Assembly (NCBI GenBank): GCA_016721305.1 | Contig: JADKIH010000023.1 | Span: 1-64,000, forward strand | Reading direction: 5' to 3' | Length of the DNA stretch: 64,000 bases | From: Bacteroidota bacterium | Lineage (GTDB): Bacteria > Bacteroidota > Bacteroidia > AKYH767-A > 2013-40CM-41-45 | Shown: positions 9,249 through 19,400 of the stretch, piece by piece | Numbering within the stretch: position 1 is the first letter of the stretch | Layout: the number at the start of each line of letters is the position of its first letter | Position numbers and translations under genes: made by a program | The notes under the pieces: generated by a model | Seen by the model: the letters and a program-made list of their open reading frames with translations, nothing else | What the model was told of the DNA's origin: nothing | Databases searched by the model: none

Positions 9249-10793
9249 ATGAAACAGATCAAATTCCTTGTAGTTTATTTATTGTTTTCTGCATTTTTTA
9301 ATGGAGCTTCGGCGCAGACATTTCAATGGAGTAAGCGATATGATAGTGGTGTAGTGGATAGTTGTATCGACGTCCGCCTCACGAGTACGGGCTCTTTAGT
9401 TCATCTGGCCGGGGTAACGAAGAATGGTTCATCTCAAAAGCTGGTTACTCGTTGTTTTGACCCGGCAGGCGTGGAGCAGTGGACGAGAATCGGTAACACT
9501 TTTCTTCCGGGGGAAATACTTTTCTTTAAAAGAGATTTTCAGTTTAATACTGTTCTCTTATGTAAGAACGGAACGATTTATACATTGATACGATACGATG
9601 TAAATAATATTGAGACGTTCAGAAAAACTCTGACGGATCGACCTATCGGAATGGACATTGAAGGGAGTATCAGAATTTATGTCGGGTATAATGCGGTGGC
9701 GGGGTTTAAGGCAGAGTGTTATCTCAGCAGCAACGGAACCACACAATGGACGAGAACAGATAATATGGGAATGAATGCCGGTGCATTTACACTCGATCGT
9801 AATAATAATGTTTACATAGGCGGACAGAAACGTACAACGTCGGTTAATCCTGATCGACGCGTGACTAAATTTAATGTGGCAAGTGCAACGTATGTTTGGG
9901 CTGTAGATCATTCGAACGGACCGGGAGAAGACGGCATTGACTTGATGAATGTTGACGCGGCAGGAAATGTTTACTGTGATGGAGTCGGAAATATGTTTAG
10001 TTTGAGTGATCACCGGTATTTAACAAAGTTCAATGTTAACGGAGTTGTTCAATGGTCAATTACTTCCGGAACTATCGCAGGGTTTAATAATGTTTATCAC
10101 CCTAAATTCATTCATTTCGACAGCCAGCAGGATGTGTTTCTTATTGGAAGCATATACTATATTGCAGCTGCAAATCCATCAAACATTTTCTATGTAAAAA
10201 AAGTTAGCAGGATTAATGGGGCCGGAATTTTTGAAGTGGCACCTAATTTTACCCAAGCGGTGGTTAACGAGATATTCTACGGTTACACATCCGATGCATT
10301 TGATAATATTTACCTCTGCGGGAAACTGTGCATTACCTCAGCATCTAACGACGGATATTGTCGCATTACAAAAATCTCCGGTGCTAACGGGACGCTAAAG
10401 TGGGATGTGTTAGGAACAGGACATTCAAATTCAAATACAGTTAATTCCGCTGCAGTAAGCTCGATGGGTGAATTGTATTTGGGAAATACCGAGAACAATT
10501 TTACGGTCGACCTTGTCCTTCGTAAATATACTCAAATCAATAACGGAGCAAAATTGTCGTCGGATGATGAAAACACAGAAGTTTATCCGAACCCATTTAC
10601 CTCCACAATTTATTTCGACCATTTACAAGGCGAAGTGAATGCGACGTTATTTGACATAAACGGCAGACTCATCAAATCCGAATTGGTGTTTGACAATAGA
10701 TTCGATATCGATACTGATTTGCCATCAGGCGTTTATTTCCTTTGGATTAGCAACGACGGCGAACGCAAGGTGTATAGAATGGTAAAGCAATAG
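9249..10793 (+). CDS. T9SS-sorted secreted protein with delta-60/propeller-like repeats
   Basis: 514 residues from the ATG at 9249, which begins a signal peptide (MKQIKFLVVYLLFSAFFNGA). The body has repeated strands of the type WSKRYDSG, EQWTRIGN, TQWTRTDN, KFNVNGVVQWSITSG and GTLKWDVLG, alternating with NVYIGGQ/NIYLCGK turns, as in SBBP/delta-60 propeller proteins. The C-terminus VYPNPFTSTIYFDHLQ...DLPSGVYFLWISNDGERKVYRMVKQ is a T9SS type A sorting domain. Likely surface-displayed or released; ligand unknown. It resembles the products at 42033-43415 and 55137-58015 in layout. Confidence 0.85.
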   Translation: MKQIKFLVVYLLFSAFFNGASAQTFQWSKRYDSGVVDSCIDVRLTSTGSLVHLAGVTKNGSSQKLVTRCFDPAGVEQWTRIGNTFLPGEILFFKRDFQFNTVLLCKNGTIYTLIRYDVNNIETFRKTLTDRPIGMDIEGSIRIYVGYNAVAGFKAECYLSSNGTTQWTRTDNMGMNAGAFTLDRNNNVYIGGQKRTTSVNPDRRVTKFNVASATYVWAVDHSNGPGEDGIDLMNVDAAGNVYCDGVGNMFSLSDHRYLTKFNVNGVVQWSITSGTIAGFNNVYHPKFIHFDSQQDVFLIGSIYYIAAANPSNIFYVKKVSRINGAGIFEVAPNFTQAVVNEIFYGYTSDAFDNIYLCGKLCITSASNDGYCRITKISGANGTLKWDVLGTGHSNSNTVNSAAVSSMGELYLGNTENNFTVDLVLRKYTQINNGAKLSSDDENTEVYPNPFTSTIYFDHLQGEVNATLFDINGRLIKSELVFDNRFDIDTDLPSGVYFLWISNDGERKVYRMVKQ

Positions 10794-10885
10794 ATGTCGA
10801 AGATGGTAGTAAATGCTTTCATCCTTAAGCAAACCAATCTTCGATTTCAATACAACAAAAAATCTCATGGCCGACAGAAACTCAG

Positions 10886-11194
10886 TTATTCATCAACTCC
10901 CAATTGCAAAGCGATAGCCTGAATTAAAAAATCGTCACCTTTTTCAAACTGATCGACCGTTGTGTTATATTTTTCGCAAACGTTATTTACACATACAATT
11001 TTCAAATACATCTGTTTAAAATTCTCGAACTGCATTGCTTCCCCATTGCAGATCGGGCAAATTTCTGAAACATAGTTTATGGGAAACCATTCATCGAGGC
11101 TGTCTTTGTTAAGAGTAACGTATAATTCCTTTAACTCAGAGGAGCTTAAATTTTTGATTTCATCTATAGTCTTAAAAGTGTGATCAGAGTTCAT
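10886..11194 (-). CDS. Small protein with a CxxC...C zinc-ribbon-like motif
   Basis: 102 residues, start ATG at 11194. Contains SEICPICNGEAM and, 25 residues on, CVNNVCEKY, so four or more Cys could bind one zinc. No signal peptide or membrane span. The N-terminal half is helical and charged (IDEIKNLSSSELKELY). I do not recognise a family. Composition is ordinary for the region and the frame is clean, so it is probably a real gene. It faces the T9SS gene ending at 10793. Confidence 0.6.
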   Translation of the reverse strand: MNSDHTFKTIDEIKNLSSSELKELYVTLNKDSLDEWFPINYVSEICPICNGEAMQFENFKQMYLKIVCVNNVCEKYNTTVDQFEKGDDFLIQAIALQLGVDE

Positions 11195-11688
11195 GAGGGG
11201 GGCAGGAGGTATTACAGAGACGAAGTTATTATTTATCTGCGAAACATTAACGGGAAAATGTCGCCTGTTACATCACAATCGAGTCGACCGGTAAACTGAA
11301 GCGTCCTCCAGAGTTTCTCCTAAATTGCATTTAGTTTATCTCGTCCTTATTTGTCTTTTTCACACACATTTGATCATTCAAATGAAGAAATACTAAAGAA
11401 TTGCCCGGGATTAAATATCGTGTAGCACTCGCCGTTCTTAAAACAAGATTGCAATTTCAATGTAAATCCCCATAAGTAGAGAGGATGCAATAATAAGAGC
11501 AAGAGGAAAGTGACAATTATATTACAATCACCGTTCAATTTGTCGGGCGAAATTCATGTTCAGCAAGGAATCAATCAGTAAATTTAATCATAGCGTTCAT
11601 TAAGAGATTTAATAAGAGTAAACCCAACGAGCACCTGAATATTTGCAGTAAGAATGTAATTAGTCTAACAATCAAAAAAGCAAAGCGT
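11195..11688. other. Gap without recognised gene
   Basis: About 490 bases between the divergent genes 10886-11194 (-) and 11689-12153 (+). It must hold both promoters. No repeat family of the window and no convincing reading frame was seen. Confidence 0.5.
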
Positions 11689-12153
11689 ATGGCAACTCTT
11701 GAAAAGAAAATCGAAGCAGACAATTCTTTAGTGTACAAAATTGCTTCAGGCACGGCCGGAGTAATGGTTCTTTTATTTCTCACGATGAAATTACTGGGAC
11801 TTCTCCAGCTCGTCGAATTGCGTGTGTTGAATGCATTTATTATGTTCTTGGGAGTGCGTTACGCATTGCTTCGTACACGAATGGAAAACTCAAACCTTCT
11901 TGAGTACCTCCCCGGAATGGCGACAGGTTTTTTCACAGCCCTTCTAAGCTCGGCAATTTTTGCAGTATTCGTGATGGTGTATTTGAAATTTGATCACAGC
12001 TTCATGCACTACATCATGGCCACTCAGCCATTCGGCGAGTTTCTTCATCCTGCGTCAGCAGCGTTGATCGTCATGTTCGAAGGCTCAGCATCGGGAGCAA
12101 TCATTGCATTCGCCTTGATGCACCTATTCAACCGCGACACCGTGCAAGGATAA
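11689..12153 (+). CDS. DUF4199-like membrane protein
   Basis: 154 residues with four hydrophobic spans (about 21-40, 43-60, 78-102 and 122-142). The layout resembles DUF4199, a Bacteroidota family of small four-helix membrane proteins of unknown role. The segment VRYALLRTRMENSN between helices 2 and 3 is the charged loop seen in that family. A terminator hairpin at 12267-12302 follows. Family assignment is by resemblance only. Confidence 0.65.
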   Translation: MATLEKKIEADNSLVYKIASGTAGVMVLLFLTMKLLGLLQLVELRVLNAFIMFLGVRYALLRTRMENSNLLEYLPGMATGFFTALLSSAIFAVFVMVYLKFDHSFMHYIMATQPFGEFLHPASAALIVMFEGSASGAIIAFALMHLFNRDTVQG

Positions 12154-12266
12154 TCATACGAATCCGAGAGAGCTAAACCATATTTCTTTCGCTTCGGCGA
12201 AATAGCTTACGCTCGTCTACATAAATAAAAAGTTAAGTTATATTAAGTGGTTGTTCTAAAATGAAA

Positions 12267-12302
12267 ACGCCGAACAAGGTCATAGCTGTTCGGTGTTTTT
12301 TT
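12267..12302 (+). terminator. Rho-independent terminator after the DUF4199 gene
   Basis: Stem acgccgaac / gttcggtgt with one G.T pair, then a run of eight or more T. Confidence 0.75.
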
Positions 12303-13235
12303 TATTCACTCGCACTGCTACTCAAACTCACACTATTTAAAAGTGCGAGTCTGAGTAACAGTGCGAGTGAACTACCACGAAACACTCCGCAGACCGTTTC
12401 ATTCCGGCAACCTTTTTGTCGTTCATCACCCGGCGCACAATCATTGATTAAATGAAAGTGATTTCTTCCGGGTGATGAACGACACCCCATATATTTAAAA
12501 CGCATCGTCATCCCCTTGGGGACCCTGTAGGTTATAAAGCACCCCCGCTACCTTCACTGCTCACTCCCCCTGCTACTCAAACTCACACTATTTAAAAGTG
12601 CGAGTCTGAGTAACAGTGCGAGTGAACTACCGCGCCGCTTTTGTCGTTCGGCTGGGTTCTTCCGGGTGATGAACACTATTAAACCACGTCACCCCTTGGG
12701 GACCCTGTAGGTTTAAGCACCCCCATTCACTGTCCACTCCCCCTCTGCTCACTCACACCGTTACTCAAACTCGCACTATTTTAGTTTTTTTTGGCTTTTT
12801 TGTTGGATCAGAAGTAAAATAGTGCGAGTCTGAGTAACAGTGCGAGTGAACTACCACGAAACACTCCGCAGACCGTTTCATTTCGGCAACCTTTTTGTCG
12901 TTCATCACCCGGCGCACAATCATTGATTAAACGAAAGCGATTTCTTCCGGGTGATGAACGACACCCCATATATTTAAAACGCATCGTCATCCCCTTGGGG
13001 ACCCTGTAGGTTATAAAGCACCACCGCTACCTTCACTGTCCACTCCCCCTGCTACTCAAACTCAACTCCCCCTGCTACTCAAACTCACACTTTTTATTGA
13101 GTGCGAGTCTGAGTTGCAGTGCGGGTGAAACTCCCCCTCTGCTCACTCACACCGTTACTCAAACTCACACTATTTAAAAGTGCGAGTCTGAGTAACAGTG
13201 CGGGTGAACCACTGCCCGGCTATGTGTGGAAACAG
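12302..13235. repeat. Gene-free array of palindromic repeats (families G and K)
   Basis: Family G hairpins (actcaaactcacact / agtgcgagtctgagt) alternate with a longer unit K. Two K copies, 12342-12586 and 12831-13065, are about 97% alike; 12597-12748 is a shortened copy. K contains its own hairpin gtcgttcatcacccgg / ccgggtgatgaacgac and the words ccccttggggaccctgtagg. Between the second and third K the G hairpin loop has grown to a T-rich stretch (12781-12820). Short frames here are repeat translations, not genes. The rest of the gap, to 13483, shows nothing further. Confidence 0.85.
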
Positions 13236-13483
13236 TTTGGGGTTTTGTTCAATGAGAAGTGATATAGTACGAGTTTGAGTAGCAGAGGGAGTGAACAGAA
13301 GGGAAAGGCAGCCTGATTTTCAATTTCCTGCCCTTACTTAACCACACCCGCATTGTGAAAAATTACTTCCTACATTCAAGCTTTCGTGCTTGCCTTATGA
13401 TGACTTTTGCTATATAGAAGACACACACGTTTTTTACCCGCAACTCACGCGGGCGAAGCGGTTATTTCAGTGAAAACCTCATT

Positions 13484-16400
13484 ATGAAGCAAATTAGTAA
13501 GACTGCCGAAGATATCGTGGCGCAGATGCGCGCGTATTTTTTGGAAAAGGCCAACAAACACACCTACGCCAACGAAGAACCTCTCCGTTCGGAGCTCTTT
13601 ACGTCGGGGCAGATGGAGAAGCATGGGAAAAATCTCGCCGAAACTCATCGTTTAAGCATGAAAAAGGGCGAAGACCGTGTTTTGCGGCGCCTGGCGGAGA
13701 ACGAAAAGGTGCTGCTCGAAGTTCAAACGCTGCTTACATCGGTGCTCGATCAGGATGCGCAAATCACTCCTGCAGGCGAATGGCTGGTCGACAATTTTTA
13801 CCTCATCGAAGAGCAAATTCGCACAGCGAAACGTCACTTACCCAAAGGCTATAGCCAAAATCTTCCGAAACTTGCCAATAAACGCGCTGCCGGTCTTACG
13901 CGTGTGTACGATATCGCTCTTCAAATCATCTCGCATAGCGACGGACGTATCGATATCGACAGTCTGAGCAACTTTGTAAAATCCTACCAGTCAGTTGTTC
14001 ACCTCAAATTGGGTGAGCTTTGGGCGATTCCGATTATGCTTCGTTTGGCGTTGATTGAAAATCTTCGCCGTGTGTCTGCAAAGATCGCCATCGACCGTAT
14101 TGACCGTAATCTCGCCGACCACTGGGCAAAGCGTTTGATCGAAACTGCGGAAAACGAACCACGCGACCTCATCATCACCATCTCCGACATGACTCGCTCT
14201 CAGCCGCCGTTGGTGAGTGCATTCATCGCCGAACTCAATCGACAACTGAGCGGCAAAGGATCCGGATTTGCATTGGCATTGTCGTGGATCGAACAGCGTT
14301 TGCTTGAAAGCGGAACGACGAGTCTGGATTTAATTTCTTCTGAAAATCAAAAACAGGCAGCCGATCAGGTTTCGGTGAAGAATAGTATCGACAGTTTGCG
14401 ATTGCTTAGTGCAATCAACTGGCGCGACTTTGTCGAAGAGCATAGTGTTGTTGAGAAAGTTTTAAGACATGATCCTGCGGGAGTTTATCCGCAAATGGAT
14501 TTCGATACGCGCGATCAGTATCGTCACGTTGTTGAGCATGTAGCGCAGAAATCGAATTTGCCGGAAGAGGAAGTAGCCACTATCGTTTTGCGTCTTGCCG
14601 AAAAAACAGCGCAGGCAAAAACGATTAACGATCGTGAAGCTCACGTCGGATTTTATCTGATCGGAAAAGGTCTGATGGAAACGAGAAGAGCAGCGAAAAT
14701 TCCGCAATCGCTCCTTAATAATTACCGTTTCATTCTGCGTGGAAAAGCGTTCTTCTTTTATTTCATCACCATTCTTGGTCTCACGTCGGCATTAACGGCT
14801 ATCGAGTTCTGGCTGATTCGCAACGACGGCATCAGCAAACTTTTGCTTTTAGGAATTCTCGCCATCTCTTTCATCGGCATCAGTCAGTTTGTGATTACGC
14901 TGGTGAACTTCCTGTCGACGCTCATCGTGAAACCGCGTTTGTTGCCACGAATGGATTATTCCGAAGGCATTCCGACGGAGTTCAAAACATTGGTCATCAT
15001 TCCTTCGATGTTAACGAATGCCGATGAAATCGACGAGTTAGTCGAAGCACTCGAAGTTCGTTACCTGGCGAATATGGATCCGCATCTGCAATTTGGTTTG
15101 CTCACGGATTTCACCGATGCCAATTCGCAAACACTTCCGAAAGATCAGAAGATGCTCGATCAGGTTCAGCGAGGAATTGAAGAGCTGAATGTGAAATATG
15201 GTTTTAAGGAGAACGAAATGTTTTTCTTATTCCATCGTCCGAGACGTTGGAACGACGATGAGAAAATCTGGATGGGTTACGAGCGTAAGCGCGGGAAGCT
15301 TGCCGATCTCAATGCGATATTAAGAGGAACGGGTTACGATCGATTTTCTTTAATCATCGGAAAAACGGAAACGCTCGTCGATATAAAATACGTAATCACT
15401 CTCGATGCCGATACGCAATTGCCACGCGGTGCAGCATGGAAACTGATTGCTTCCATGGCGCATCCGTTGAATCGTGCTTTCTATAATGAGAATAAAGAGC
15501 GCGTAACAAACGGCTACGGAATTCTTCAGCCACGTGTAGCAGTGAGCTTGCCCGACATCAACGCATCAAACTTTGCAAAGCTTCACGGCAATGAACCGGG
15601 TATCGATCCGTACACGCGTGCTTCGTCCGATGTGTATCAGGATTTATTCTTCGAAGGTTCATTTATCGGAAAAGGAATTTACGACGTCGATATTTTCGAA
15701 AAAGCATTAGGAAAAAAATTCCCGGAGAATCGCATTCTTTCGCATGATCTCATCGAAGGCTGTTACACACGCTCCGGTTTGATCAGCGATGTACAGTTGT
15801 TTGAAAAATATCCAAGCACATACAGAGCCGATGTAAAGAGAAGAACTCGGTGGACGAGAGGTGACTGGCAGATTGCAGCTTACTTCTCTCCTTTTATTCC
15901 GGATTCAAACCACAAATGGAAGCGGAATAAATTGTCGGCATTATCGCGCTGGAAGATATTTGACAACATCCGTCGTAGCCTTGTGCCGATTGCGCTTACT
16001 GTCTTCTTAATTTTAGCATGGACGGTATTGAAACATCCGTTCTTCTGGACAGTCGTTGTAACAGGAATGGTTTTAATGCCATTTTTCCTTTCATCTGCCT
16101 GGCATTTATTGAGACGGCAGAAAGACATCGTGCTTTCGCAACACATTATTTTATTCAGTTTAAATTTCAGCAGTTCATTTATTCAAATTGCATTTACGCT
16201 GATTTGTTTACCGTACGAAGCGTTTTATACCTTCCTGGCCATCACTCGCACTACGTGGAGGATGATTTTCTCGCACAAGAAATTGCTCGAGTGGAATCCA
16301 TCGGCAGTGGAAGAGCGGTTGAATCCGGCAAGTCTGTTAGCCTCGTATCGCAATATGTGGTTTGAGCCTTTGATTGCAATAACGACCTTGATGTATTTGT

Positions 16401-19400
16401 TGTCGTATCATCCGAATAGGATTTGGGCGGCGTTGCCGATCTTATTGTTATGGATGGCGGCACCTGCAATTACATGGGCAATGAGTCGTCCGATTACTCA
16501 ACGTAAGAGTGTTCTTTCAAATGAGCAAATGGATAATCTCCGATTGCTTGCTCGTAAAACATGGGGCTTCTTTGAGCGCTACGTAACGGAAGTCGACAAC
16601 TGGCTTCCGCCTGATAACTTCCAGGAGCGTCCAACGCCGGTTGTTGCTCATCGTACATCACCAACGAATATCGGATTGTATCTTTTGTCGAATCTTTCCG
16701 CTGTCGATTTTGGTTACATGTCGGTAAGCCGAATGATTACCCGAACGAATTTCACCTTCGATACACTTGATGTACTTCCAAAACACCATGGTCACTTATA
16801 TAATTGGTACGATACGGTTTCATTGGATCCGCTTTTACCAAAATACATTTCGACCGTAGATAACGGAAATTTAGTCGGCCACTTGCTCACACTCAAGCAA
16901 GGCTTCCTGGAAATTCTCGATCAGAAAACATTTGATCCGAAAATTTTCAGAGGAATATTGGACACGGTAATTGTGCTCTTGCAAAATCTGACCGATGAAG
17001 ATCAGGCGAAGCTGAAAGAATTCAAAGCAAAGATTGAAGAGTCGGCAAATTCGACTTACGGAAATGTTTCGGCCGGAATGAATCGCTTGCAGGAAATCTC
17101 TGCGCTTTGTGCGAAGGCGCTTTCGCAAATAGAATTTCAATCGGGATCGCTTGCTGATTGGTGGCAAGGACGATTGACAGACCAGATTGAAGGCATGATT
17201 GAAAACATGGAAGTCCTCAAGCCTTGGTTCCTCATCAATTCATGTCCGGAGAAGTTCAAAAATCTTTTCGAGAACGAAAATCCTTCGCTGAATGAAATCT
17301 CAAAAATTTCAATTTACTTACCACGTGAAATAAAAAGCAGAAGAGCGGAGGCAACAACGCCGGAAGAAAATGCATGGCTCGATTTATTCCTCAAGACATT
17401 AAATGAAGCCGGAATTTTAGCCGATGCTCGCATCTCTACGATCGACGATCAGATTTTTGAATGCGATGAGTTGTCGGATATCGAATGGGATTTCCTATAC
17501 GACAAACCGAAGCAATTATTCACCATTGGTTACAAGCCCGAAGAATATCAGCGCGATCCGAGTTTCTACGATTTGCTCGCATCTGAAAGTCGGTTGGCAA
17601 CTTTCGTTGGAATTGCTCAGGGGAAACTTCCGGAAGAAGGATGGTTTGCGCTTGGGCGATTGGTCTCGAATCCGGGAAGAAAGCCTGTACTGCTTTCATG
17701 GAGCGGTTCGATGTTTGAATATCTGATGCCGTTGTTGGTGATGCCGAATTACGAGAACACTTTGTTAGATCGTACATATAAGACATCGGTTGCTCGCCAG
17801 ATTGAATACGGAAATCAGCGCAATGTTCCTTGGGGTAATTCGGAATCGGGTTACAATTTGACTGACGTTAACTCCAATTATCAGTATCACGCATTCGGTA
17901 CACCGGGCTTAGGATTGAAACGAGGTCTTGGTGAAGAATTAGTAATTGCTCCATACGCAACCGTTCTTGCTTTAATGGTTGAGCCACAACAAGCATACGA
18001 GAATTTGGAGCGCATGAATGCTGAAGGTTTCGAAGGCGAGTACGGTTTCTACGAAGCCGTTGATTACACACCGTCGCGTTTACCGAGAGGACAGAACAAC
18101 GCCATCATTTATTCATACATGGCCCATCACCAGGGTATGAGTTTATTGTCGATTGCTTATCTCTTATTAAATCAACCGATGCAGCGTCGTTTTGAATCGG
18201 AACCACGTTTCAAAGCAAGCTTGTTGTTGTTGCAGGAAAGAATTCCGAAGGCAACTTCTTATTACGCGCATACAGCTCCTTCAACCGAGAAAGCATCAGC
18301 GAATGACAGCGGATCTTTACGGATAATAAAAACACCAAACACTCCGATTCCGGAAGTTCAATTATTGTCGAATGGAAAGTACCATGTAATGGTTACGAAT
18401 TCCGGCGGAGGTTACAGTCGTTGGAAAGATATTGCCGTAACACGCTGGAGAGAAGATGCAACATGCGACAATTGGGGAAGCTTCTGTTATATAAGAGATC
18501 TCGACAACGACACATTCTGGTCGACGACTTTCCAGCCGACGATGAAGAAGGTGAAAAATTACGAAGCAGCCTTTGCGCAAAGTCGTGCCGATTTCCGCGG
18601 TTCGATGAATCGTCTCGAAACGCATACAGAAATTGTTGTATCGCCGGAAGACGATATTGAAATGCGTCGCGTGAATTTGAATAATCACTCCGATCAGACA
18701 CGCACGATTGAAATCACAAGCTATGCTGAAGTGGTTCTTGCTTCGGCAGCTTCCGATTCAATGGCGCCGGCGTACAGCAATTTGTTTGTGCAAACTGAAA
18801 TTCTCCGCGATCATACCGCAGTTATTTGCACACGTCGTCCGCGCTCTGTTGGGGAGCATCCGCCGTGGATGTTTAACATGCTTTGCTCCGAAGGAGTTCA
18901 AATTGAAAAAGTATCGTACGAAACGAGTCGCAATAAATTCATCGGCCGTGGGCATACCAGTGCAAATCCGGTTGCTATGCAAAGCGCCGGACCGCTTTCG
19001 GGAAGTCAGGGCTCAGTGTTGGATCCGGTAGTGGCTATTCGTTATCGCGTTACCTTGAAGCCGCGTCAGAGCGTGGCTGTTGATTTTATAACAGGTGTCG
19101 GAGAGAATCGCGAAACGTGTCAGAGTCTGATTGAAAAGTATCAGGACTTGCACAATCGCGATCGTATTTTCGAATTGGCATGGACACACAATCAGGTTGT
19201 GTTGCGCCATATCAATGCGAGCGAAGCCGACACGCAATTGTACAGTCGTTTGGCCGGCTCGGTGATTTTTGCAAACTCATTCTTACGAGCGAATCCTGCA
19301 ATCTTAATAAAGAATCAGCGCGGACAATCAGGCCTGTGGGGTTATTCAATCTCCGGCGATTTGCCGATTGTATTACTGAAAGTAGAAGATCAGGAGAATG

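Noticed and set aside
12302..12990. Small proteins (KYMGCRSSPGR type) on the minus strand
   Set aside because: The frames are translations of the K repeat hairpin and recur wherever K recurs.
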